DNA of 64,000 nt from Davidsoniella eucalypti. Its lineage: Eukaryota > Ascomycota > Sordariomycetes > Microascales > Ceratocystidaceae. Shown here piece after piece: positions 13,377-24,348 of this stretch. A program made the translations under genes and the position numbers. Each line of letters begins with the position of its first letter. Within the stretch, counting starts at the first letter, position 1. The stretch covers positions 62,001-126,000 of the forward strand of contig RMBW01000056.1 in assembly GCA_004009845.1 (NCBI GenBank). The letters are read 5' to 3'. The notes under the pieces were generated by a model, which saw only the letters and a list, made by a program, of their open reading frames with translations, had not been told where the DNA came from and did no database searches.

Positions 13377-14148
13377 GTTCTTTTGCTGATTTCTCTTTTT
13401 ACTTTCGATATCTCGACTTTTTCGTGAAGACCAAACAAAAATCGGGCTCTATTTGTGGCTTCTCTCGTGATATTTCGCGTTGATGACACAAATAACGTTT
13501 ACACCTTCCGCCTACAGAGACAGACAAAAAAAAAAGTGAGCGACAGGGTCATGCCGAAAATAGCATTATACATAGTTTAGCCAGAAATCAGCCGCCTGTT
13601 TGTTGACGACTTCGCGATTATATCTATCTTTTGGTGCGATCGTCATGTTCAATTTTATTAACCAGAGTTTTGCAATTAAATATCAGGCGGATCGTCAAGT
13701 CGAATGCACCTAAAATTATTCCATCTTTTTTTCTTCTAGAACGCCTTGTCGACTCATCTTTTACTTTGCTTTTATCGTGCAGCGATCACCACACTGACAT
13801 TTTGCCCACCTCTTAGTGGCCCTACTAGTCACTAGTTTGCTTACTGTTCTTCTAGGTAGTGGTGCATAAGATCGATTTTTTGATTGATTACATGTCTGCA
13901 TTCTTTCGGGCTGGCGTGACGACAATATCGACCACCCCTAAGTAACCCTTGAAATCATCCCTCCCTTCTGCGAACAAAAGGTTCGGCCCAGACAAACCAC
14001 ACATTACCAATAGTATCAGCCACGGCTTCGGCGAACTGAGCGGCTCTGTAGAGCTCTTTCGAGTGACGACATCTCAATCAGACTCTTGAACGACCCCCTC
14101 CTCCAGAAAATACCCCGAAGCCTTCGTATAAACGCTCTCTAAGTGATC
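13377..14148. promoter_or_regulatory. leader and promoter of the phosphodiesterase gene
   Basis: Between the tRNA-Gly terminator and the ATG at 14149 there is no gene. The last 250 bases are CT-rich and probably hold the 5' untranslated region. Confidence 0.4.
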
Positions 14149-16584
14149 ATGGCGAGACAAAACCTCGACGTCAACGCCAATCTCCGGGCATCTAGCCGCG
14201 AGGAGGAGACCTCTTCCAACAGCCTCCTCTCCCCCGTAGCCTATGATGACGATGCTGCTTCCATACATAGTGGCCATTCCCACTCGGGCCGTTCTGGCCA
14301 GGATAGCGACAGTAGCGATGACGAACTGCAACTACGCGCCCGCACGAGCTCCGAGCTCCGGGAACACGACCAGCTCGTCCTACACGACGAAGAAGAGCTC
14401 GAGAATCTAGTACAAAAACAGCGCAAAAAGAGCGCCCGACGGCCTTCTGCCCTGGCTCCCCTCACAAAGCCACTGGTTGGGCTATTCAAGAAGGGCGGGA
14501 GCTCCAGCAATGGAAACTCGTCGCGCGAGACCTTGGCACCAGCCATGACAGCCGACGAGAAGCGACATGCCCGTCGCCAGCGTCGCCTACATAAAAAGAA
14601 GCGCCTAGTAGAGCACGCTATGCACGGCGAGGACGGCGAGTTGATGTACGAGATGGAGGAGGGCGGCATGAAGGACAACAGCTCAACGGGTTCTTCAACC
14701 GATCATGAAGACAGCGATGAGATCGATCGACGACGACTCAACCACATCAAAACCGCACGCGTACAGGTAGTCCGTAGGCGCTGGATAGCCATTGGTGCTC
14801 TAGTTGCCGTGGGGTTACTAGCATTGGGCATCTTGATCTGGAATAAACCACTTGCCAAGCCAGTCATGTACGTTCCGACCGGCTTAGTCAGTAATGGCAC
14901 GGCTCTATTTGGTCCAACAACGATCATTGTCAGTCTCGACGGCTTCCGAGCAGACTTTCTCCAGCGCGGGCTGACTCCACGCATCAACAAGTTCATCAAG
15001 GAAGGTGTTTCGCCCAAGTACATGAAGCCTTCCTTCCCATCTGTCACGTTCCCGAACCATCACACAATCTCAACCGGTCTTTACCCGGAGGCACACGGCA
15101 TCGTCGGTAACACGTTCTGGGACCCCGCGCTCAAAGAAGAGTTCTATTACACCAAACCCTCGGGAAGCTTGGATCCCAAGTGGTGGGGTGGCGAACCGTT
15201 CTGGGTCACTGCCGAGAAGAACCAAGTTCGCGCTGCAGTACACATGTGGCCCGGCAGCGAGGCGCATATCGGCGGTATAGATCCTAGCTTCTTGGACAAG
15301 TTCAACGGATCTGAGGTCTTGGATCGCAAAGTTTCGCGGGTCCTCGAATTTCTCGACAAGCCTGGCGCAGAGTCTCCAGAGACGCCATTCAACGAGACTC
15401 GGGCTCAACTAATCGCCTTCTACGTCCCCGATGTCGACGCTGAGGGGCACCGTCACGGACCCAATAGCACAGAGATCAGAGAGACCATCACCAAGGTTGA
15501 TAATATGCTAGACACCCTGTTCACAAACTTGGAGCAGCGCAATCTAACTCATATTGTCAACGTTATCATCGTCTCTGATCATGGTATGGCTACTACTGCT
15601 ACCGAACGCGTACTACAACTCGAGGATCTAGTCGATACTAGCATGGTTGCTCATCGTGATGGCTGGCCACTTGCTGGCCTGCGACTTACTGACGAGTCCA
15701 AGGTCTTGTCGACTTACGAGTCTCTGAAACTCCGCAGAGAAGAGTACACTACGTCAGCATCACCTCTCAATATCACTCTCAAGGAGCCCCCGTTCGACGT
15801 CTACCTCCGCGACAAAGACATGCCTGAGCGGTACCATTTCTCCAACAATGATCGTATTGCGCCATTGTGGATTGTACCCAAGACCGGCTGGGCTGTTGTC
15901 GAGCGTGACGAGTTCGATGTTGCTACTGGTCTAGCTAAGGGCATTGATTTCCAACCCCGTGGCCTTCACGGCTACGATAATGAGCACCCTCTGATGCGTG
16001 CCGTCTTCATCGCTCGTGGTCCTGCCTTCCCGCACCCCGGAAACTCGGAGGTAGACGTGTTCCAGAATACGGAGGTCTACGGCATGGTGTGCCAGAGTCT
16101 GGGAATCAAGGCGCAGCCCAACAATGCCACACTATCACTACCCATGATAGTTACCGGACTTCATGCCGATGAGGATTTCCAGGTGGTGCCACAAGATCCG
16201 GAGGATTCTGTTCATAAAGCATCGACATCTTCCAGCATCGTAACATCGACTTCAATCGTGGCTACCTCGACTGTAGAAAGTGTCAAGGCATCGTCTACCG
16301 CTAAGCCAGACTCTGATGATGACGATGACAACGACGATGATAAAGAAGAAGATGATGATGATGAGAAAGACGGTGACGATGATAAAGAAGATGATGACGA
16401 TGATGGTGGCAGTAGTGATGGCTTAGTTCAGACTGTCACAGACAAGTTGGGCAGTTTCTGGGGCTGGGTCACTGGTACCATTGATAGCATGATTAGCTAT
16501 GCCAGTGGCGGCTCCGAACAAGACCAAGATTCGAACAACAACAACAACAACAACAACAACAACGATGATGGTAATACCAGATAA
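14149..16584 (+). CDS. type I phosphodiesterase / nucleotide pyrophosphatase, type II membrane protein
   Basis: A single exon encodes 811 residues, starting at the ATG in context ATCATGG. The N-terminus of about 200 residues is charged and cytosolic. A transmembrane segment follows at about residues 211–231, then the alkaline-phosphatase-superfamily catalytic domain of the NPP family. The metal site is visible: SLDGF near residue 263, the nucleophile Thr300 in SVTFPNHHT, DVDAEGHRHGP, VSDHGMA, and HGYDNEHP near residue 607. NPP enzymes cleave phosphodiester or pyrophosphate bonds of nucleotides and nucleotide sugars outside the cytosol; the yeast relatives NPP1 and NPP2 act on extracellular nucleotides. 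The unusual part is a C-terminal extension of about 120 residues. It is Ser/Thr-rich, then a long Asp/Glu tract at about residues 723–755, then an Asn run near the end. The catalytic domain looks complete. Confidence 0.93.
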   Translation: MARQNLDVNANLRASSREEETSSNSLLSPVAYDDDAASIHSGHSHSGRSGQDSDSSDDELQLRARTSSELREHDQLVLHDEEELENLVQKQRKKSARRPSALAPLTKPLVGLFKKGGSSSNGNSSRETLAPAMTADEKRHARRQRRLHKKKRLVEHAMHGEDGELMYEMEEGGMKDNSSTGSSTDHEDSDEIDRRRLNHIKTARVQVVRRRWIAIGALVAVGLLALGILIWNKPLAKPVMYVPTGLVSNGTALFGPTTIIVSLDGFRADFLQRGLTPRINKFIKEGVSPKYMKPSFPSVTFPNHHTISTGLYPEAHGIVGNTFWDPALKEEFYYTKPSGSLDPKWWGGEPFWVTAEKNQVRAAVHMWPGSEAHIGGIDPSFLDKFNGSEVLDRKVSRVLEFLDKPGAESPETPFNETRAQLIAFYVPDVDAEGHRHGPNSTEIRETITKVDNMLDTLFTNLEQRNLTHIVNVIIVSDHGMATTATERVLQLEDLVDTSMVAHRDGWPLAGLRLTDESKVLSTYESLKLRREEYTTSASPLNITLKEPPFDVYLRDKDMPERYHFSNNDRIAPLWIVPKTGWAVVERDEFDVATGLAKGIDFQPRGLHGYDNEHPLMRAVFIARGPAFPHPGNSEVDVFQNTEVYGMVCQSLGIKAQPNNATLSLPMIVTGLHADEDFQVVPQDPEDSVHKASTSSSIVTSTSIVATSTVESVKASSTAKPDSDDDDDNDDDKEEDDDDEKDGDDDKEDDDDDGGSSDGLVQTVTDKLGSFWGWVTGTIDSMISYASGGSEQDQDSNNNNNNNNNNDDGNTR

Positions 16585-17265
16585 AAATGCATCATGTATT
16601 TGGCTCTGAGTTATAGAATTGTCATGTCTATCTCTTGTTTTCATTTCTTAGCCATCTCCCCATCGTATCTATCATCATCATCCTCGTGTCTTTGTTGTTC
16701 GTTTTCTCGTATCATATGCTTTTGACTTGTTCCTTTTTTTCACATCTACCGCCATGATTATAACTCTCAATCTGTTTACAGCCCCCATTCTCTTTTCTCT
16801 ATCCGGTTCATTTCAATTCATCTTTATCTTCGGGGGGTTTCTGTCTTTGTTTAGAAGGGTGCAACTATATCCAAAGGGGACGGTTTGGCGTCTAGGTTTC
16901 GTTTCTTTGACTGTTAGGTGATTTTGTTTTTCTAAGCGCTGCTTCTTCTATCGAGCTTTCTTTTTCAATATACGCTAATAATCTTGTTGATATTCAAAAG
17001 TACCAATTATGTCATATGATCTCCTCTATGTGACACATAATCTTATAAAGACGTAATAATATCTACTCAATGATGTAAGAGTCCCTATTGTGCTCGGTTG
17101 CAAAGGGTTCTAGTGGCACGGATCCTGTATGAGTATCTTGTCATTCAGATGAAGTCGTAGCTCATTCATTGTTCGTTACCCAAGGTAGCACAAAAAACTG
17201 CATCATGAAATAATCAAAAAAAAAAGACTAAAAGGATAGTTGCCGTTGCTGGCGACATGACGTGT
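16585..17265. other. 3' region of phosphodiesterase gene and spacer
   Basis: T/C-rich sequence after the stop at 16584 is probably its 3' untranslated region. AT-rich spacer leads to the tRNA-Glu gene. No other gene is seen. Confidence 0.5.
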
Positions 17266-17337
17266 CTCCGATACGGGGAATCGAACCCCGGCCTTCTCGG
17301 TGAGAGCGAGATATCCTAGCCCCTAGACCATATCGGA
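17266..17337 (-). tRNA. tRNA-Glu(CTC)
   Basis: Read on the minus strand: acceptor stem TCCGATA/TATCGGA with discriminator G, D arm with GTCTAGGGGCTAGGAT, anticodon arm TCTCG-CTCTCAC-CGAGA giving anticodon CTC, and T arm CCGGGG-TTCGATT-CCCCG. It is 72 nt with no intron. A TTTT run on the minus strand at 17233–17230 is a likely terminator. Confidence 0.97.
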
Positions 17338-17979
17338 TTACGGATTGTATTTCTTGGTAAGCTAGGTGATAGTGGACAATATAAATTGCAGTTACGTCAA
17401 AGTTTTATCAGTTAGAGAGATAATACTTAAGAGGACTTCAAGAGGAGGAGGAAATAGAGAAACAGCAGTAGATATGCCCACAAGAGGCGTACTCCGTCCG
17501 GGACAACCGGCTCGTACGACGTTGTATTGCTACAAGACAACAGTACGTAGACATTCGATCAACAAGACAAATCAACTTAGCATAGCCCTTGTTTCATTCT
17601 CGGGAAGACGCGCTTTCGTGTGACATATGATCGGCGCGGACTTGACCGGTGAGGCCCAACTCAAGGCCGTCTTGTGTTTTGTTACATAGTGTGGGGAGAG
17701 TGCCGGCACGGCAGTTGTACAATGATGTCAGTGGATGATATATCGACGATCAGAGACTCTCGACTTGAAGCTATAAACTAGCTGCAACTTACTTTGCTCG
17801 GGTAGAACAGTTGTAGATCACGGCTATGGCCTTGGTATCTAACTGCTTGTATTTATATATATCAGATGAATGACCTACCCAGTTTATTCTATCACAGAAT
17901 CTAGTTTGCAGTGAATAATACTAGCATTTCACCGAACCCAACTTTTCAGCCCATATCACATTTTACCATCGTTTCCACC
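17338..17979 (+). promoter_or_regulatory. upstream region of the small secreted protein gene, with TATA-like element
   Basis: There is no gene between tRNA-Glu and the ATG at 17980. A TATA-like stretch (TTTATATATATC) lies at 17852–17863, about 120 bp upstream of the ATG, which could indicate a strongly regulated promoter. Confidence 0.4.
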
Positions 17980-18357
17980 ATGAAGTTTCTCACCCTCGCG
18001 ATGCTCACATCCACTATAACTCAAGCCTTCATAATCAACCGAAACACCACAACCAACACCAAACCGGCCTTCAAACTTCCGGACAACTGCATTGACAACA
18101 ACTGTAGTTGTTCGAACAAAGTACCTTATCCGCCAGCGCACGAGTACTGCGGCTTCTGCTCGCTGGATGATGGCTCGCCGGCAGTCGTGTTCCGTGGAGA
18201 CGACATCGGCGTCGACCAACAGCACAAGTATCTATGCTATAGTGAAGGCGTCGGGTGTTGCATGTATACGGATCAGACGTGCGGGCTCCTAGATCTCTTT
18301 GGGACGAACTGTGGTAGACAGTTTATCCCGGGCCCAGATGATGGTACTGATGATTAA
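17980..18357 (+). CDS. small secreted cysteine-rich protein
   Basis: A single exon encodes 125 residues. The start is the ATG in context ACCATGA, and the protein opens with a clear signal peptide (MKFLTLAMLTSTITQAF). The mature part has ten cysteines, spaced as C-x4-C-x-C, C-x2-C, C, CC-x5-C and C, so five disulfides are possible. It ends in an acidic tail (PDDGTDD). Size, secretion signal and cysteine count match the small secreted cysteine-rich proteins that in ascomycetes include effectors and antifungal or defence-type proteins. I do not recognise a specific family. It lies 640 bp from tRNA-Glu and next to a decayed gene on the other strand. Confidence 0.85.
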   Translation: MKFLTLAMLTSTITQAFIINRNTTTNTKPAFKLPDNCIDNNCSCSNKVPYPPAHEYCGFCSLDDGSPAVVFRGDDIGVDQQHKYLCYSEGVGCCMYTDQTCGLLDLFGTNCGRQFIPGPDDGTDD

Positions 18358-18368
18358 GGTTATAGCGT

Positions 18369-20103
18369 CTACGCCTCTGGATAAATGACATTGACATTAT
18401 AATCACGCTGTATCTTTGGGGATGTTCCATTACGCCATTCATAGTCAAGAGAACCTTTTGACGATAACATAGCGGCACAGCAGAGCACCAAACGGTCCAT
18501 AATCTGATAAAGAAGTTGTATCTGTTCTTCCTCGCCCTGTGTATCTTGAAAGTTTACCACATATGAACAAGTTAGATGATAGCCAAAAATATACAAGACT
18601 TTGAACTTGAAAGTATCTACAACCATAGTCAAGAGAACGCCGTAGTTTATATCCTTCATACTCGTCTTTGGAAAATTGTGTCACTGTTAGGACTGCCATA
18701 TTCCTTGTGCATGAGAATTCAAGAAAGCACATTTGGTAGGTTCGCACTCGTCATAATCGTAAGATACCGACTGGTAACAATCCTTATCCTTGCGGTAGTT
18801 AATGAAATCGATGATTGGAACCTCTAATATCTATTAGTCTTCGGTAGCCTCACCAACTCATCTCTAATGCCTTGTGCTGATTACCTGACTCGTCAATGAC
18901 ATCACCAATAGCCCATGGTCGTGTAATGGGTGTATCAGAATCAGGAGGAGAGTACAGTCCAGGATCGTATGATTCATTTATGCTTGCCCAATGCCAAGAG
19001 ATCATATTAGTCGTGTAATGGATAGAAAGAAGCGCTTTGTCCATGCGAGTCTGTCTTCAAACCAGGTGAGATCAATTTCTACAACGAGAGTATCGGCAGA
19101 TTCTCAAACAGCTCCGAATCATCTTCTAAGTCCTGGGATAGATGTTTTGATCATCCGTAAAGTGTAGGCAACGATTTCAGTTTCGGCCTTTTTGTGTTAC
19201 TCGAGTATTTGGTATACGGTGTAAGATTGAAAAATAGATAAAAAGCTGTATCCATGTTGGCAAAGACTAGATAATAGATAAATAAAGCTTGATGGATGAG
19301 ATCTTTCCAAGGGTCCTGTGGTTGGAACATGTGTAAAACAAGATGATAGAGGCTGCTGGCTTTGAAAGTCGTCTCTTCAATAATGAAATTCACTACGTCT
19401 CTGTACGAAGACACAAAGTCAATCATTTGATTGTCTGAAAGTCATCTTCCAAAACTCGATCGTGATATCGCATCACAGAAATCGACGATTCCAAAGGGAT
19501 ACCATCTCAATGACACTTCCAACGTCAGAGGCTTTGATAGTAAAGAGTCAATCGATCTGGTGGAACTTTAGCCCCTTGTTTCTATAAGACAAATAGTAGC
19601 TAGTTTACCAACTATTGGATTTCTGAAGACATTCATCAGAGGTCCGTGGTACTTAAGGGAGCAAGCATATTGTTTATTTCAAGGCAATATTTCCAGACGA
19701 AGGAACACTACGATTAGTTTCTATTGAAAAGTATGTGAAGCTAACCCGTGGATCATGGAACAATATCCCAAAGTTGCATATTGCACGGTATAGAAACTTA
19801 CACCCACAGCAAGGAGCGAGTCGTGATTTGTCACGAGGGAGATGCTTGACTTTGGAAACGTCTCCTCTATATGTTGAACTACTATACTCACCAGGCACAA
19901 AAACCTAAAGCAGCCTTCACCAATTAGTCTAGATTGGATAAGAAGAATGCGTAGATATCAACTCCATCTTTGATTGCATATTGCAATCAATGGCGCTATA
20001 AATGATGATATTGTTCATTTATGCTTACCCAACGGCACGGCACACGAACTTTCCTTCTAAGTCCAAGCCTAGATACGATCACCGATTCAGAATTAGGCAC
20101 CAT
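18369..20103 (-). pseudogene. probable relic of a multi-exon gene, family unknown
   Basis: The minus strand carries protein-like pieces in different frames across 1.7 kb. A start with good context lies at 20103 (MVPNSESVIVSRLGL) and is followed by a GTAAGC donor. Further segments include EETFPKSSISLVTNHD (about 19860), SLRWYPFGIVDFCDAIS then a TGA (about 19490), DPWKDLIHQALFIYYLVFAN (about 19290), and SPPDSDTPITRPWAIGDVID (about 18920). After an apparent intron with donor GTAATC and branch GACTAAT comes VPIIDFINYRKDKDC (about 18810). The end at 18369 is KIQRDYNVNVIYPEA. Stops and frame changes break it at several points that introns do not easily explain. It may be a decayed gene, or a real gene with many introns that I could not resolve. 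I assign no function. Confidence 0.45.
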
Positions 20104-20866
20104 ACGGTGGTATGTTACTAGGTTAGGAGTTTAGAAGCATCATGTAGTATGAATGTCTTTTGTTTCTCTAATGTGATCTATTCTGTACGAAGACTATGAA
20201 AGTATATGGCAGGAAATGAAAATAAAATGATGGTTACAACTAGAAGAGGAAAGAGTGAGAGAGAAAAAAAAGGAAAAACAAATTGTGACGGGGTGAGTAT
20301 CTTGTGTATGTGATGAAAAGAGAGATAGATATAGATAGTAGGAGAAGTAAAGTCAAAGAAGGGCAAAGGATAACGGATGTTGTTCTTAAGATGTATGTTA
20401 GAGTAATTTATGATGGAATTGTCAAGGCAAAAAAAAAAAAAAAAAACATGGAATGTAAAGATAATTAGCAGGCCTGTGGCTGTAGGTTCCAGGTATCGTC
20501 AAGTCGTCAAAGGCGAAGAACAAAGAGCAAACAAATGTGGTGACGGAGTATAAAAAAATGAAGGAAAAAATGAGTGAAGTGAATCAAGAGAATTAAGGAA
20601 AGAAACTCAATAGAGTTTCTAGTGGTGACAAAATAGCATCTTAAGACACCGTAAAATGTGTCTCTAGATACTATTTCTCAACTGTATCGTCATCGTCATC
20701 ATCGTCGTCAACGCCTCTGTTGTGGTTTTTTGTGTGTTTTATGTATGTCTGATGGTGATCTTTAGGTCCGTAATAACGGGCCCTTCTCATAACAAGAAAG
20801 TTAAAATAAAGATCAAACACATATCTAGACATGATAATGTTCATGTGTTGTCGATAGTTGCTACTC
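20104..20866. other. intergenic AT-rich spacer
   Basis: The stretch is A-rich, with an 18-base A run at 20429–20446 and a short GTC/ATC trinucleotide repeat near 20683–20710. It probably contains the 3' untranslated region of the minus-strand amidohydrolase gene. No gene is seen. Confidence 0.5.
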
Positions 20867-22788
20867 TCAATCTCTCCAGGATGGCTTCTCAACAACTTCC
20901 CAGCCCATTTCGGCCTCATCTTGGCCAGGGAATCCCAGTTCGCCGGGTCCGAATACTAGGGGTGTGCGTGCGCCATCAAGCTTCCAAATCTGGCCTTCTT
21001 TCATGATAAAGTTCAATCTGCGGAATGCCCGTGAGTCCATACGCGGATCTGCATCTAGAGCGATGATATCCGCTGTACAGCCTTCACCTAGCCATCCAAA
21101 CCCTGCTGCACCTCCTGCAGATGCCCATTTGCCACCACAAGCTTTCCAACCGTTGATAGTGGCTGCACAGAGCACGGCGGAGACAGGCATACCAGAATCA
21201 ATTAGCAACTCAAGCTCACGTGCTCCCTGGCCATGGGCAAAGATGCCCGTGTCGCCACCAGCTGCAATCAAGACACCCACATCATGGGCTAGACGCACCG
21301 AGCGCTGCATGGAAACCATAGAGTCTGGGTCGGTCATTTCAAGGGCAGCAAGAGTAGGGACATAGACGCACCCACGTTCACGCATGGCGTGGAAAAGCTC
21401 TTCGTCGGCTTCGGTAGGCCCCCGCTCAAGAGAAGCAACACCAGCCTCGACTGCCATGAGAGCAGCGTCACTGTTGATGGCATGCGCTGCAACGGGAATT
21501 TTGTTGACGCGCGCCTCATTCACGAGGGCTCTCAGCTCCGCATAGCTATAAGCCGGCACGGGCTCCTCCATGATAGAATCATCCAGGGAGTATCGGCCAG
21601 TGCGCCGCAATGACGTGTCGACGTATACTTTGATGACATCAGCTCCAGCAGCTACTCGGCGGCGTACTGCAGCAACAACACCAGCTACACCATCGCCGAC
21701 ATCCAGAGTACTTGAAAGAGAGTTGCGGCGGCCTCCTGTAGGCTGGGCACATGACGACGTGGAGCCAAGTGGACTCGTAGCAACAAATAGCCGCGGGCCT
21801 GGCGTCAAGCCTCGGTTTATGCTGTTTCGCAGCTCGGTATCGAAGGACTGCATGCCTTCGGTGCCCAGATCGCGGAGAGACGTGTAGCCGGCAAGAAGAG
21901 CGGCACGGACATGATTAGTAGCTCGAATAGTTCGTTCAACAACGCTCTCAGAGTTGATTTGCGATTGTGCCGACCGTTCCCTATTGTTGCTGGGTTAGTA
22001 CTAGTATAGTTCAGGTATGCCATTGGTATATCTTACTTGAACGAGTGCAGAAACACGTGTGTGTGTGAATCCACGAGACCTGGCATTACAAACTTTCCGC
22101 GTAGGTCGACATCGCCGGCCTTGGTGATGACCTCGGTGTCCGCATCATGCTCTACCAAGCGCGCAATTCTGCCGCTAAGCACATCGACATCGATGGACAC
22201 ATTGCTGAGAAACCGCTCCGTCCAAGGATCGAACAGCATGGACGTATGGATCGTGACAAACTGGCGCTGGCCTGCGCCTAAGCCCATACGCAGGCTATTC
22301 TGTTTCGGCTTCTGTGATTTCTGCGAGCGCGGTGCATCATGATGGCGCTTCCAGCTGTCGTCGCCAGTCGTCTTTGGTGGCGCCACTGATTTGCGCATCC
22401 ATTGGGGACGCTCTCGCTCACGATGGATAGTAGCGCAGGTTTGTGAGCGCGCAGATTGAAGATATGACTGCGAGAAGCCGGTAGATAGTGTAGCTGTCGA
22501 CGAATTTATGGCCGAGCTCTTCTTGATACTAGCAGCACTGCAATCGATTGGCAGGGTGTTCGAGGCCAGTAAACTATGCGTGCTGCCGCCCTTCGACATG
22601 CCACTATAGTAGTTTTTGCTGCCAGAAACAGACATGTGATGGGCGGCGCGGGGGAACGAGCCTGGCCGTATACTTGACCGTGAGGCGTCCATTCGACAGG
22701 CGATTGCACTTGTAGACGAGGAGTCGATTGACGTTGGCGAAGTTGACAATATACTGCTGCTGACGGTGTCAAAGAAACGTGTTGGCAT
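20867..22788 (-). CDS. amidohydrolase family protein with long Ser-rich N-terminus
   Basis: Two exons, 22788–22037 and 21980–20867, are joined over a 56-nt intron (GTAAGA donor, TACTAAC branch, CAATAG acceptor) and give 621 residues. The start is the ATG in context ACCATGC. Residues 1 to about 175 are Ser-rich and look disordered. The TIM-barrel amidohydrolase domain follows, of the imidazolonepropionase-like / Xaa-Pro-dipeptidase-type branch. Visible site residues are HxH in PGLVDSHTHVF (His242, His244), Lys368 in ADVIKVY, His417 in AAHAINSD, and Asp495 in AAGGDTGIF. The family's usual Ile-Glu-His-Gly motif is here SLERG, so a metal-ligand histidine appears replaced by arginine. The substrate cannot be named. 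Family members hydrolyse C–N bonds of cyclic amides or N-acyl amino acids, some fungal ones mycotoxins. Confidence 0.9.
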
Positions 22789-23943
22789 GGTTGCTTTTTG
22801 CTGGTCAGGCTGGGCGTCAAGATGGATTACGGTGGCGATTTGATGTGCTAAGCACGGCAACAATGGATAAAGCAGGCGAGATATAGAGGTCGCCTTCAAT
22901 CAACAGAAGAACCGAGGCGATTGTTATCTCGATTGCAGTCAGCGGCGACAAAAATGGCGATGTTTAGTCGAAGCAAGACCGGTATGTTCTCGATGAGCTG
23001 AGCTGGTATTCAGCAAAATCGGATTGGCTACAAAATTGCTCGCGATTTCGGTTCGTTGGGATGCCGCTATTGATAAGGTGGCGGACTTTCTGATGGAGCT
23101 TTTCCTATCTCTCTATTTCTGTCTCTATATTGCTAAGCTGAGTCGGCAATCAATGAGCAATAAGACGAATGTGACAAGAACTAAAGCAGCGGAAAAGCAG
23201 GATAAACCCAGCAGATATGGCTCAACGATGTCTTGGATATGCCAAGTTAAGGCCTTGGCTGCTGACTCTGGTTTTTTGGGGGTGATCTTTCAATTGCCAG
23301 GGCGCTGAATCTCGGCTTATGTGTGGCTGCGATGTTTTGTGTGATAAAGCAATGGGAATCTAACAACCACCGGAAATGGAATAACGCGTCGATAAGTGAA
23401 ATATGGGTACTTATGGTGACGATGGTCTAAATTGTTAAAAAAGATATGTTGCAGCACGATGACGAGGTCAGCAAGCAAAAATAAAATAATAATAAAAGAA
23501 TAAAATAAACAGAGATAATCTCAGTTCAAATAAGGGGCCAAGAAACCAATCCGGCAAGGCAGGTGAAGATGAAGCACTGATGATGTGGTTTGCGTTGTGG
23601 AAAAGGCAGTTGCAGTTGCAGAGGGATTTGCCAATAATGGCCTGTTGACTTTGCTGGCAATGCAAGAAAATGCAGCTGCACAATCCAAAGCTCGCTAACA
23701 GACCTTTTTTTATTCGTCTTGGTTTTTCTTTCTTTCTTTCTTTTAGACAAGTTATTGGATTTGCTCTTCTTTTTTCTCGTCGTTCTTCTTGCAATAAAAG
23801 GAGTTGTCAATCAGCAAAAAATAGTTGTGTAATCAATCATGTTCAAAAGCCTTTGCAGCCAACTGAGAATGGTCTAGCCTGCTGTCTTGGCTAGGGTTTG
23901 GTCAAGGGGCAGCTTGCACCCTGCTGATATAAAATAAATATTC
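22789..23943. other. promoter region of the amidohydrolase gene and spacer
   Basis: This is the upstream side of the minus-strand gene starting at 22788. It includes a T/C-rich tract around 23710–23790. No gene is supported. Confidence 0.45.
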
Positions 23944-24348
23944 TTAGGGTTTCACCAGCGAACTGCTCCTCAAAGTAAAACAATGGGTGTCAAGAATGTG
24001 ATCAACAAACTGCTCTATCAAAACATATTTCTTCGTTTCAACTTTTGACGCGAGTTGCTCGATCTTTATACAAGTGGGTTTCTTTCTCAAGGCTTCCATC
24101 GTCTTAGGCCTTTCCACGTCTGCATTGCTTCGCCTTTGTTCCAATAACTCCTCAAGGCATATCCTGCTCAACCTCCCACCTCCTTCCAGCCTTTCTGATA
24201 TTCCCATGCCATCCATGGGCAATAATCTAATCAGTTGAACAGATGGGGCTGGGTTGTTGAGTTCCCCCGCCCTCGTCACAAAGAAGATTCCATACCTAAT
24301 GACAAGGTCAATAGGAAAAGTCGAAAAGTAACTAGCCATTTCTTCCAT
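23944..24348 (-). CDS. possible small hypothetical protein
   Basis: This is an uninterrupted frame of 134 residues from an internal ATG (MEEMASYFSTFPIDLVIRYG) to a TAA. The composition is balanced between acidic, basic and hydrophobic residues, unlike the biased random frames elsewhere. The frame also stays open a few codons upstream of the ATG. I see no signal peptide, membrane segment or known motif. It stands alone in a gene-poor region. It could be a chance frame; support is weak. Confidence 0.22.
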   Translation of the reverse strand: MEEMASYFSTFPIDLVIRYGIFFVTRAGELNNPAPSVQLIRLLPMDGMGISERLEGGGRLSRICLEELLEQRRSNADVERPKTMEALRKKPTCIKIEQLASKVETKKYVLIEQFVDHILDTHCFTLRSSSLVKP

